From positions 1-64,000 of the forward strand of contig NZ_SCMR01000016.1 in NCBI RefSeq assembly GCF_005502885.1: a stretch of DNA of 64,000 nucleotides. Direction: 5' to 3'. Every line of letters starts with the position of its first letter. Within the stretch, counting starts at the first letter, position 1. The notes beneath the pieces are model-generated. The model was not told the DNA's origin, made no database searches, and worked only from the letters and a program-made list of their open reading frames with translations. Made by a program: the position numbers and the translations under genes. The DNA comes from Microbacterium sp. 2FI (GTDB lineage: Bacteria > Actinomycetota > Actinomycetes > Actinomycetales > Microbacteriaceae). Below are positions 25,414-33,180 of the stretch, one piece after another.

Positions 25414-26285
25414 GGTGTGTTTCCTTCGGTGGTCGCGGAGGCGAGAGAGGGGGTGCGCAGGTGCGCGAGTCGGGTGGCGATGCGATCGAGCGAGACGGAT
25501 GCCGCGCCCTCGCCCGGTCGGTTCAGGTGGCCGTGGTCGGTGCCGGGCTCGGTGACGACGTCGACGTCGCGGCCGGCGGCACGGAGGGATGCGGCGAACG
25601 CCTCGCCCGAGACCCGCAGCTCGTCGACCTCGCCGTTGATCATGAGCGTCGGCGGGAACCGGTCCAGGTCGGCGGGATGCGCCCGGCCCGGCACGGAGGC
25701 GAGCGGCGCGTCGTCGACCGGCCCGCCGAGGTAGTTCTCGTACATCGCGAGCACCGCCGCGGGGCCGAACCGGTCGGCGTCGGGGTTCGCGTCGAGGAGT
25801 GCGCGCAGCGCGGCGTCGGGCGCCGGCTGCACCGCGAGGAGCGTGGGGTAGGCGAGCACGACGAGGGCGGGGAGGATGCCGAGGCCGGCGCCTGAGAGGC
25901 GCAGAACTGCACCGGCGGCGAGGTTGCCGCCCGCACTCGCACCGCCGATCGCGAGCCGACCGGTGTCGATGCGCAGCCGGTCGGCGTTCTCGAGCGTCCA
26001 CGACCAGGCTGCGAGCACGTCGTCCGACCCGGCCGGGTAGTGGTGCCCGGCGCGGGCGCCGCCGTCGGCATCCCACTCGGCCGGAACGGGCGCGAGGCGG
26101 TAGTCGACCGAGACCACGGTCGTGCCGCGCGCGGCGAGCGCGCGGGCGACCGCATCGGCTTCCGGCATGTCGAGGTCGCCGAACGCGAACGCGCCACCGT
26201 GCGCCCACACGAGCCCTGCCCCGTGCGGGGCTCGTGCGGGGTACACGCGGACGAGTCCGTCTGCGGCGGCGTACGCTTCGGTCAT
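25410..26285 (-). CDS. alpha/beta hydrolase inside the rhamnose operon
   Basis: 291 residues, hormone-sensitive-lipase-like. Oxyanion motif HGG (residues 29-31 in WAHGGAFAFGD) and nucleophile Ser117 in GGASAGG (usual form GDSAGG); the acid and base lie near the C-terminus (TEPGTDHGHL). Its stop overlaps the aldolase start, and it starts four bases after the isomerase stop, so it is firmly in the operon. Rhamnose in plant and microbial glycosides is often acylated, so it may deacylate rhamnose or a rhamnoside; this is inference from context only. Confidence 0.88.
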   Translation of the reverse strand: MTEAYAAADGLVRVYPARAPHGAGLVWAHGGAFAFGDLDMPEADAVARALAARGTTVVSVDYRLAPVPAEWDADGGARAGHHYPAGSDDVLAAWSWTLENADRLRIDTGRLAIGGASAGGNLAAGAVLRLSGAGLGILPALVVLAYPTLLAVQPAPDAALRALLDANPDADRFGPAAVLAMYENYLGGPVDDAPLASVPGRAHPADLDRFPPTLMINGEVDELRVSGEAFAASLRAAGRDVDVVTEPGTDHGHLNRPGEGAASVSLDRIATRLAHLRTPSLASATTEGNTP

Positions 26286-26289
26286 CGGT

Positions 26290-27456
26290 TCAGGCGCCCC
26301 AGCCGGCCTGGGTGCCGCCGACGCGCTCGGCCGCGATCTGCTGCAGGTGGCCGGAGGCGGCGTAGGCCGCCATCGGGTCGGCCGGAAGGCCGCGCGAGAC
26401 GCGCCATTCCGCGAGCGCCGGGCGCACGTCGGTGTAGAACGCGTCCATGAACACGGCCTGCGCGGCGAGCACGTCGGTCGAGGACTGGGCCGCGGCGAGC
26501 GCGTCGCGGTCGACGAGCAGGGCGCGCGCGGTCATCTCCTGCACGTTGAGCACAGAGCGGATCTGGCCGGGGATCTTGTCCTCGACGTTGTGGCACTGGT
26601 CGAGCATGAAGGCGACGTCGGGGTTGTTGAGCCCGCCGCCGCGGATGACCTCGAAGACGATGCGGAACAGCTGGAACGGGTCGGCGGCGCCGACGATGAG
26701 GTCGTCGTCGGCATAGAAGCGCGAGTTGAAGTCGAACGAGCCGAGCTTTCCGAGACGCAGCAGCTGCATCACGATGAACTCGATGTTGGTGCCGGGCGCG
26801 TGGTGGCCGGTGTCGAGGCACACCAGCGCCTTGTCGCCGAGGGCCGCCACCTGCGCGTAGGACGTACCCCAGTCCGGAACGTCGGTGTGGTAAAACGACG
26901 GCTCGAAGAACTTGTACTCGAGCACGAGGCGCTGCTCGTCGCCGAGGCGGGCGTAGATCTGCTCGAGCGAGTCCTGGAGGCGGTCCTGGCGACCGCGCAT
27001 GTCGGTCTGGCCGGGGTAGTTCGAGCCCTCGGCGAGCCAGATCTTGAGGTCGCGCGACCCGGTCGCGTGCATGATGTCGATGCACTCGAAGTGGTGGTCG
27101 ATGGCCTTCCGGCGGATGCGGTCGTCGTGGTGGGTGAGCGCGCCGAACTTGTAGTCCTCGTCCTGGAACGTGTTCGAGTTGATCGTGCCGAGCTGCACGC
27201 CCAGGCCTTCGGCGTGCGCGCGCAGGTCGTCGTACGAGTCGACCTTGTCCCACGGGATGTGCAGGGCCACGCTCGGCGCGAGCGCGGTGTACTTGTTGAC
27301 CTGGGCGGCGTCGGCGATCTTCTCGTAGGGGTCGCGCGGCGTGCCTTCGGTCGTCCACACCCGGAAGCGCGTTCCGGAGTTGCCGAACGCCCACGAGGGC
27401 AGCTCGATGCCCTGGCCTTCGAGGGTCTGCAGGATGTCGGGGGACAGCGTCGTCAT
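26290..27456 (-). CDS. rhaI: L-rhamnose isomerase
   Basis: 388 residues of the xylose-isomerase-like TIM barrel, in the RhaI form found in actinobacteria and Pseudomonas. Metal- and substrate-binding stretches include KIWLAEGSNYPGQTDMR, LEYKFFEPSFYHTD, CLDTGHHAPGTNIE and FDFNSRFYADDDL. It converts L-rhamnose to L-rhamnulose. ATG overlaps the stop of the mutarotase gene (ATGA at 27453-27456). Order and neighbours fit the rhamnose pathway completely. Confidence 0.93.
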   Translation of the reverse strand: MTTLSPDILQTLEGQGIELPSWAFGNSGTRFRVWTTEGTPRDPYEKIADAAQVNKYTALAPSVALHIPWDKVDSYDDLRAHAEGLGVQLGTINSNTFQDEDYKFGALTHHDDRIRRKAIDHHFECIDIMHATGSRDLKIWLAEGSNYPGQTDMRGRQDRLQDSLEQIYARLGDEQRLVLEYKFFEPSFYHTDVPDWGTSYAQVAALGDKALVCLDTGHHAPGTNIEFIVMQLLRLGKLGSFDFNSRFYADDDLIVGAADPFQLFRIVFEVIRGGGLNNPDVAFMLDQCHNVEDKIPGQIRSVLNVQEMTARALLVDRDALAAAQSSTDVLAAQAVFMDAFYTDVRPALAEWRVSRGLPADPMAAYAASGHLQQIAAERVGGTQAGWGA

Positions 27457-27815
27457 GATCGCGTGCTTTCTGTGAGCTGGTCGTGGAGGTTGAAGATCTC
27501 GGTGAGGGGGGTCGCCGCCTGGTCGGGGCGTCCCTCGAGGCCCGCGAAGAAGGGGGCCATCTCGGCTTCCCAGCGGGCGGCGACGGCGGATGCTGCCAGG
27601 TACGCCTGCGCGGCCGCGTCGTCGTCGGTCTCGTAGTAGCCGATGAGGCGACCGCCGTCGCCGAGGAAGAGCGAGTAGTTGCGACGGCCCGAGGCCGCGA
27701 TCTCGGCAAGCATCTCGGGCCACACCGGGGCATGGCGGCGGAGGTACTCGTCGAGCATCTCGGGTTTTACCTGCAGCTGGAAGCAGACCCGCGTCGTCGC
27801 GGCGGTGCTCGTCAT
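27453..27815 (-). CDS. rhaM: L-rhamnose mutarotase
   Basis: 120 residues. RVCFQLQVKPEMLDEYLRRH opens the core; WPEMLAEIAASGRRNYSLFL and IGYYETDD match the RhaM family, which interconverts alpha and beta L-rhamnose. The His at the end of the first motif is the usual catalytic residue. It is the first gene of the catabolic operon. AAGGAG sits seven bases upstream of the chosen ATG. A TGAATCGTTTCAA operator lies 35 bases upstream. Confidence 0.92.
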   Translation of the reverse strand: MTSTAATTRVCFQLQVKPEMLDEYLRRHAPVWPEMLAEIAASGRRNYSLFLGDGGRLIGYYETDDDAAAQAYLAASAVAARWEAEMAPFFAGLEGRPDQAATPLTEIFNLHDQLTESTRS

Positions 27816-27849
27816 CGAGGTGCTCCTTCGTGGCCTTCCGGCCGGCGGC

Positions 27850-27863
27850 GTGAATCGTTTCAA
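27850..27863 (-). promoter_or_regulatory. LacI operator of the rhamnose operon
   Basis: Minus strand TTGAAACGATTCAC, matching the TTGAAnCGnTTCA(A/C) sites at 10270 and 10440. It lies between the mutarotase gene and the divergent LacI gene, so it can control both. Confidence 0.75.
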
Positions 27864-27958
27864 GATTAGATGACGAAACGCGCGAGCACAAGCCACGGTC
27901 GGCCACGCGCCGCCGTGCCCTACACTCACGGACAGCGCCGAACGGACGGGGGATGCGG

Positions 27959-28963
27959 ATGGCTGTCAGCGTGAAGGACGTCGCCGCGGCGGCATCCGTC
28001 TCCGTCGGCACCGTCTCGAACGTGCTCAACCGACCCGACAAGGTGGCGCCCGCGACCGTCGAGAAGGTGCAGGCCGCGATCGCGCAGCTCGGCTTCGTGC
28101 GCAACGACGCCGCGCGGCAGCTGCGCGCCGGCCGCAGCCGCAGCATCGGGCTCATCGTTCTCGATGTGCGCAACCCGTTCTTCACCGACGTCGCGCGCGG
28201 CGCCGAGACCCGTGCCGCCGCCGGCAACCTGGCGATCCTCCTCGGCAACAGCGACGACGACGCGGCCCGTGAGGCCGACTACCTCGACCTGTTCGAGCAG
28301 CAGCGCGTGCACGGCGTTCTCATCACCCCCGTCGACGATGTGTCGGCGCGCTTGGAGGGCCTGCGGGCACGTGGCATCCCGGTCGTGCTCGTCGACCGTC
28401 CGAGTGACGATGTCGACGTGTCATCGGTCTCCGTCGACGACGTCGCCGGCGGCCGCCTCGCCGCTGGCCATCTGCTCGAGACCGGCCGCAGGCGCCTCGC
28501 GTTCGTGGGCGGACCGTTGTCGGTGCGCCAGGTGGCGGACCGCCTCGCGGGTGCGCGGAGTGCCGTGGCGGAGTACTCGGATGCCGAGATCGAAGTGATC
28601 GAGACGCCGGCGCTGTCGGTGCTCGCGGGCCGCGCGGCGGGCGAAGGGCTGCGCGACCGCCCGGCGTCGGACCGGCCCGATGCCGTGTTCGCTGCGAACG
28701 ACCTGCTCGCGGTCGGCGTGCTGCAGGCCCTCGTCATGCAGGGCTCGATCGCCGTCCCCGGCGACATCGCCCTGATCGGCTACGACGACATCGACTTCTC
28801 GGCGGCGACAGTCGTGCCGCTGTCGTCGATCCGCCAGCCGAGCGAGCTGATCGGCTCGCGCGCCGTCGACCTGCTCATCGCCGAAGTCGACGGCAGCGGT
28901 GAACGCGAGCAGGTGGTGTTCCAGCCCGAGCTCGTCATCCGGGAGTCGACCGTCCCGCGCTGA
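27959..28963 (+). CDS. LacI-family regulator of the rhamnose operon
   Basis: 334 residues from the chosen ATG (27953 is also possible and adds two residues; 27959 is preferred because GGGGGA lies five bases before it). Helix-turn-helix VSVKDVAAAASVSVGTVSNV then LNRPDKVAP; the sensor domain ends IALIGYDDIDFSAATVVPLS. Divergent from the rhamnose operon with a TTGAAnCGnTTCAA-class operator between them, so it is the probable rhamnose repressor. Its recognition helix equals that of the LacI encoded at 15593, which implies cross-regulation. Confidence 0.9.
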   Translation: MAVSVKDVAAAASVSVGTVSNVLNRPDKVAPATVEKVQAAIAQLGFVRNDAARQLRAGRSRSIGLIVLDVRNPFFTDVARGAETRAAAGNLAILLGNSDDDAAREADYLDLFEQQRVHGVLITPVDDVSARLEGLRARGIPVVLVDRPSDDVDVSSVSVDDVAGGRLAAGHLLETGRRRLAFVGGPLSVRQVADRLAGARSAVAEYSDAEIEVIETPALSVLAGRAAGEGLRDRPASDRPDAVFAANDLLAVGVLQALVMQGSIAVPGDIALIGYDDIDFSAATVVPLSSIRQPSELIGSRAVDLLIAEVDGSGEREQVVFQPELVIRESTVPR

Positions 28964-28991
28964 GATGCCGAGCGCGAGTAGCGTGGCGGGC

Positions 28992-30245
28992 ATGCCTCAG
29001 AACTGGGCCGGAACCCACGCGTACGCAGCCCCTCGCATCGTCGCGGTGTCGACGGAGGATGATGTGCGGCACGCCGTCGCCGCGGGCGGGCCGGTGCACG
29101 CGCTCGGCACACGGCACTCGTTCACCGATCTTCCCGACACGTCCGGCACCCTGATCGACGTCAGCGGGCTCGACGGTGGGTTCTCGCTCGACCGCGGCGA
29201 CGGCGGCGTGACCGTCGACGTCGCGGCCGGCACGCGCTACGGCGTGCTGGCGCAGTGGCTCGACGCAGAGGGCTGGGCGCTGCACAACCTCGGCTCGCTC
29301 CCGCACATCTCCGTCGCCGGCGCGACGGCCACCGCGACCCACGGATCCGGCGATCGCAACGGCGTGCTGACGACGGCGGTGCGCGGCATCCGCTTTGTCG
29401 GGGCGGATGCCGAGGTGCACGATGTGCACCGTGGCGACCCCGACTTCCCGGCGCTCGCGGCCGGCGTCGGAGCCTTCGGTGTCGTCACGCGGCTGACCCT
29501 CGCGGTGCAGCCGTCGTACCGCATGCGCCAGGACGTATACAAGGGCGTGTCGTGGGATGCCGCGCTCGCCGACTTCCGCGCGATCACCGGCGCCGGCTAC
29601 AGCGTCTCGGTGTTCACGCGGTGGGACGAGGGCGGCATCGGCGACGTGTGGGTGAAGACGCGCCTCGACGCCGACGACGATGCCGTGCCCGACGAGCTGC
29701 TCGACGGCGCGCGCGATGTGACGGCGAACCCTCTCGAGGATCTGCCCGACATCACGGAGCTCGGGGGAGTGCCGGGACCGTGGATGCTGCGCCTCCCGCA
29801 CTTCCGCCTCGACGGCCAGCCGTCCTTCGGCGACGAGATCCAGAGCGAGTACTTCGTCGCGCGGGCGGACGCGCCGGCGGCGCTGAACGCGATGCGCGCG
29901 CTGGCGCCGCTCATCCAGCCGCACCTGCTGGTCAGTGAGCTGCGCACCGCGGCATCCGATGACCTGTGGCTGAGCGGCGCCTACGCGCGCGACATGCTCG
30001 CGATCCACTTCACGTGGCGGAACGACCCCGCAGGGGTCCTCGGTGTGCTGCCGCGCATCGAGGAGGCGCTGGCGCCGCTCGGCGCCCGCCCGCACTGGGG
30101 GAAGCTGCACACGTTCGACGCCGCGGCGATCGCGCGCGTGCACCCACGGCTCGTCGATGCCCGGGCGGTGTTCGAGCGGCTCGACCCCGAGGGCCGGTTC
30201 GCGAACGCGCACCTGCAGCGGCTGGGCGTGCGCGCTGAGCGCTGA
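28992..30245 (+). CDS. FAD-linked alditol/aldonolactone oxidase-like protein
   Basis: 417 residues, the length of actinobacterial alditol oxidases. N-terminal FAD-binding region with HALGTRHSFTDLPDTSG and ATATHGSGDRNGVL; the C-terminal substrate domain belongs to the arabinono-lactone oxidase type, ending HWGKLHTFDAAAI and RLDPEGRFANAHL. The HGSGDRN motif near residue 117 suits covalent flavin attachment through its His. It would oxidise a sugar alcohol to an aldose with release of H2O2. TAGCGT lies seven bases before the ATG, suggesting a leaderless transcript. Substrate not determinable. Confidence 0.85.
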   Translation: MPQNWAGTHAYAAPRIVAVSTEDDVRHAVAAGGPVHALGTRHSFTDLPDTSGTLIDVSGLDGGFSLDRGDGGVTVDVAAGTRYGVLAQWLDAEGWALHNLGSLPHISVAGATATATHGSGDRNGVLTTAVRGIRFVGADAEVHDVHRGDPDFPALAAGVGAFGVVTRLTLAVQPSYRMRQDVYKGVSWDAALADFRAITGAGYSVSVFTRWDEGGIGDVWVKTRLDADDDAVPDELLDGARDVTANPLEDLPDITELGGVPGPWMLRLPHFRLDGQPSFGDEIQSEYFVARADAPAALNAMRALAPLIQPHLLVSELRTAASDDLWLSGAYARDMLAIHFTWRNDPAGVLGVLPRIEEALAPLGARPHWGKLHTFDAAAIARVHPRLVDARAVFERLDPEGRFANAHLQRLGVRAER

Positions 30246-30256
30246 GCGCGAACGGA

Positions 30257-31606
30257 TCAGCGCGTTCGCGAGCGGGAGGCGTCGGCCGGCACCGGAATCG
30301 GCGTGGTCGTCGCGACCTCTTCCGAGAACTCCTCGGGCGCTGCCCGCACCACCGACATCGGTCGGGTCTCGTCGATCGTGAGGCGGAAGCGGCGGTCTTC
30401 GTGGCGGTGCAGGCGCCCGGAGACCACGAGCCAGGTGGCCCCGATGGCGAACGCGACGAGGGCAGCCGTCGCGCCGACGAGGATCGCGACGCGGGGGCCG
30501 AACTCTGAAGCGACCCACCCGACGATGGGGGCGCCGACCGGCGTTCCGCCCATCAAGATCGCCATGTACAGCGCCAGCACGCGGCCGCGGAGCGCCGGAT
30601 CCGTGGTCGTCTGCACGTATCCGTTCGCGGTCGTGAGCATCGTGACGACGGCGAAGCCGGTGAACATGAGCGTTGCGGCATATGCCCAGTAGGTGGGCAT
30701 GAAGGCGGATGCCGTGGCCGCCACCGCGAAGAGCAGCGTGCCTCCGATCACGACGCGGATCCGGGCGCGATCACGGCGTGCGGCCAGCAGCGCGCCCGCC
30801 AACGAGCCGATCGCGAGGATCGAGCTGAGCAGGCCGAACCCGTCAGCCTCTTGACCGAACTCGATCGCCATCGTCGACGCGTAGATCGGGAAGTTCATGC
30901 CGAAGGCGCCGACCAGGAACACCATCGCGAAGGTGACGATGAGGTCGGGCCGCTTGGCGACGTATCGGAAGCCGTCGGCCAGCCGCGCCGACCCGGTCGC
31001 CTTCACGCGGGGGATGAGCTCGTCGACCCGGATGAGCAGCAACGCGACGATCATGCCGATGAAGGTGACGGCGTTCACGAGGAACACCCACCCGGTGCCG
31101 ACCGCGACGATCACGAGTCCGGCGACCGCGGGACCGATCATGCGCGCGCCGTTGAACGAGGCGGCGTTCAGGGCCACCGCGTTCGAGGCGTTCTCGCGTG
31201 CCACGAGGTCCGAGACGAACGCCTGCCGCGTCGGATTGTCGAACGCGGCGACGACGCCGAGCGCGAGCGAGAACGCGTACATGAGCGGCAGCGTCATGAC
31301 CCCCGCGAGGATCAGCGCGCCGATCGTGAGCCCGATGATCAGCAGAAGCCCCTGCGTCAGCATGAGCAGGCGCCGCCGGTCGAAGCGGTCGGCGACCCAT
31401 CCGGTGACGCCCACGAGCAGCAGCGGCGGACCGAACTGCAGGGCCATCGTGACGCCCATCGCTGCGGCGTCGTTGTCGGTCAGCTCGGTGAGCACGACCC
31501 AGCTGGTCGCCGTCGCCTGCATCCACGCGCCGATGTTCGACACGAGTGCGCCGATGAACCACACGCGGTAGTTGAAGACCGAGAACGAACGGAACATCGC
31601 GCTCAT
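30257..31606 (-). CDS. MFS efflux transporter
   Basis: 449 residues with about 12 membrane segments. Starts MSAMFRSFSVFNYRVWFIGA and has GWVADRFDRRRLLML, the MFS loop 2-3 signature; the cytoplasmic tail (~50 residues) is charged. It resembles the EntS-like drug/siderophore exporter group. The ATG overlaps the stop of the MarR gene (ATGA), so expression is tied to that regulator. Export of a toxic compound sensed by the MarR protein is likely; the compound is unknown. Confidence 0.88.
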   Translation of the reverse strand: MSAMFRSFSVFNYRVWFIGALVSNIGAWMQATATSWVVLTELTDNDAAAMGVTMALQFGPPLLLVGVTGWVADRFDRRRLLMLTQGLLLIIGLTIGALILAGVMTLPLMYAFSLALGVVAAFDNPTRQAFVSDLVARENASNAVALNAASFNGARMIGPAVAGLVIVAVGTGWVFLVNAVTFIGMIVALLLIRVDELIPRVKATGSARLADGFRYVAKRPDLIVTFAMVFLVGAFGMNFPIYASTMAIEFGQEADGFGLLSSILAIGSLAGALLAARRDRARIRVVIGGTLLFAVAATASAFMPTYWAYAATLMFTGFAVVTMLTTANGYVQTTTDPALRGRVLALYMAILMGGTPVGAPIVGWVASEFGPRVAILVGATAALVAFAIGATWLVVSGRLHRHEDRRFRLTIDETRPMSVVRAAPEEFSEEVATTTPIPVPADASRSRTR

Positions 31607-32058
31607 CGGGCGACCATCGCGTTCATGATCTCGGCCGCGCGGGCGAGCGTCTCGCGCTCGTCCGGGGAGAGGTCGGCGAGGGCGGATTCGACCCACGCGT
31701 CGCGCCGGCGCGCGGTCTCGTCGACGACGGAGCGACCGTTGTCGGTCAGCGAGATCACGACCTTCCGGCCGTCGGACTCGTCCGCCGAGCGGGCTACGTA
31801 CCCTGCGTCCTGCAGGCAGTTCACGGTGCGGTTCATCGACGGCGCCGAAACGCGCTCGCGGTCGGCGAGTTCGCCGAGCGTGTGCGGTCCGTGCACCCAC
31901 AGCGCCGCGAGCACGGCGAACTGGCCGTCGCTCATCGAGTCGATCGCGCGCTGCGTTCGCAGACGCCGTGCGAAGCGGAAGGTCGCGATGCGGAGATCCG
32001 ACGCGGCGGCGGAGAGGTCGTCGATCTCGGGGGGCGTGGGGGTTCCGTGGCTGCTCAT
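31603..32058 (-). CDS. MarR-family regulator of the MFS exporter
   Basis: 151 residues. The winged helix includes HTLGELADRERVSAPSMNRTVNCL and the wing with DESDGRKVVISLTD. AAGGA lies upstream of the ATG. It forms an operon with the exporter. A TTAGCTGTGCTAA palindrome just upstream is the probable operator, so it should repress itself and the exporter. Ligand unknown. Confidence 0.9.
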   Translation of the reverse strand: MSSHGTPTPPEIDDLSAAASDLRIATFRFARRLRTQRAIDSMSDGQFAVLAALWVHGPHTLGELADRERVSAPSMNRTVNCLQDAGYVARSADESDGRKVVISLTDNGRSVVDETARRRDAWVESALADLSPDERETLARAAEIMNAMVAR

Positions 32059-32079
32059 GCGATTCCTTAGCCTAGCTCA

Positions 32080-32092
32080 TTAGCTGTGCTAA
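32080..32092. promoter_or_regulatory. probable MarR operator
   Basis: TTAGC-TGT-GCTAA, a five-base-arm palindrome 22 bases before the MarR start, in an AT-richer stretch that also holds TTGTTT and TAGGCT as possible -35 and -10 on the minus strand. Confidence 0.55.
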
Positions 32093-32164
32093 ACAAATGT
32101 GATGGCCGATTCTTCGGAGATCGGATGCCGCAGCCCTCGGCATCCGCACGCCTAGACTCTCCGC

Positions 32165-33016
32165 ATGCCCGAGTTCACCGATGCGCACGGCATCGCGATC
32201 GTCTACGACGTTCACCGCCCGAAGACCACGCCGCGCGCGGTCGTCCAGCTGCTCCACGGCGTCGGGGAGCACGTCGGCCGCTACGGCGCCCTCATCGACG
32301 CGCTCACCGCCGACGGCTACATCGTCTACGGCGACGACCACCGCGGTCATGGGCGCACCGGCATGAAGCAGCACGCGGGCGATGCGTCTCGGCTCGGCCA
32401 TCTCGGCCCGGGCGGAATGCCCGCCGCTGTCGCGGCGATCTGGCAGCTGACCCAGCAGATCCGCGCCGAGAACCCTGACCTGCCGCTTGTGCTGCTCGGG
32501 CACTCGTGGGGATCCTTCCTCGCGCAGATCCTCCTCAACGACCACCCCGAGGCCTATGACGCGGTCGTGCTGAGCGGGTCGGCGCTGCGCTGGCCGGGTT
32601 CGCTCAACTCGGGCGATCTGAACCGCCCGTGGAAGGGCGAAGACGCCATGGGCACCGAGTGGCTCGCGGCGGATCTGTCGGTCGGCCGCGCGTTCCTGGA
32701 GGACCCGCTGACGACGACCGACTCGGTCATGAAGCTGTTCGGACCCATCGATGGAGCGCGGCTGTTCGGCAGGCCCCGCAAGAACCTCGGCGTCGACATC
32801 CCCGTGCTCCTCATGGTCGGCCGCGACGACACGGTCGGCGGGCCGCGCAGCGTGCACAAGCTCGCCGACGCATATCGCACGCGGTCGGGGCTCACCGATG
32901 TCACCACGCTCGTGTACCCGGACGCCCGGCACGAGATCTTCAACGAGGTCGCGCAGGAGGATGTGCGCGGCGACCTGCTCGCATGGCTCGACCAGCGGTT
33001 GCCGGCGCGCGACTGA
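32165..33016 (+). CDS. monoacylglycerol-lipase-like alpha/beta hydrolase
   Basis: 283 residues. Nucleophile Ser114 in LGHSWGS, oxyanion region LLHGVGEHVGRY, acid Asp in MVGRDDTVGG and base His in PDARHEIFNE. This fits the serine aminopeptidase S33 / lysophospholipase group. No signal peptide. TAGACT six bases before the ATG suggests leaderless transcription. It is divergent from the MarR-MFS operon and followed by the cellulase gene, with no clear functional link to either. Confidence 0.87.
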   Translation: MPEFTDAHGIAIVYDVHRPKTTPRAVVQLLHGVGEHVGRYGALIDALTADGYIVYGDDHRGHGRTGMKQHAGDASRLGHLGPGGMPAAVAAIWQLTQQIRAENPDLPLVLLGHSWGSFLAQILLNDHPEAYDAVVLSGSALRWPGSLNSGDLNRPWKGEDAMGTEWLAADLSVGRAFLEDPLTTTDSVMKLFGPIDGARLFGRPRKNLGVDIPVLLMVGRDDTVGGPRSVHKLADAYRTRSGLTDVTTLVYPDARHEIFNEVAQEDVRGDLLAWLDQRLPARD

Positions 33017-33094
33017 CCGGAGTCCTCCACGCACGCCGATCGTTGCGGAACGGTTGACGCGGTGACCACCGGTGCGCCATTCTGTGACCAGTGA

Positions 33095-33120
33095 CACCCG
33101 TGGGAGCGCTCCCACGGGTG
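33095..33120. promoter_or_regulatory. CelR-type operator of the cellulase gene
   Basis: A perfect 26-bp palindrome with the core TGGGAGCGCTCCCA (33101-33114) flanked by CACCCG and CGGGTG. The core equals the 14-bp site known to be bound by CelR, a LacI-family cellulase regulator of Thermobifida. TTGACG (33054-33059) upstream may be a -35. Confidence 0.85.
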
Positions 33121-33180
33121 AGCCCCCTCAGCGATGACGCTCAGGGCCCGGTCGACGAAGACCCAAGGAGACGCACACAC

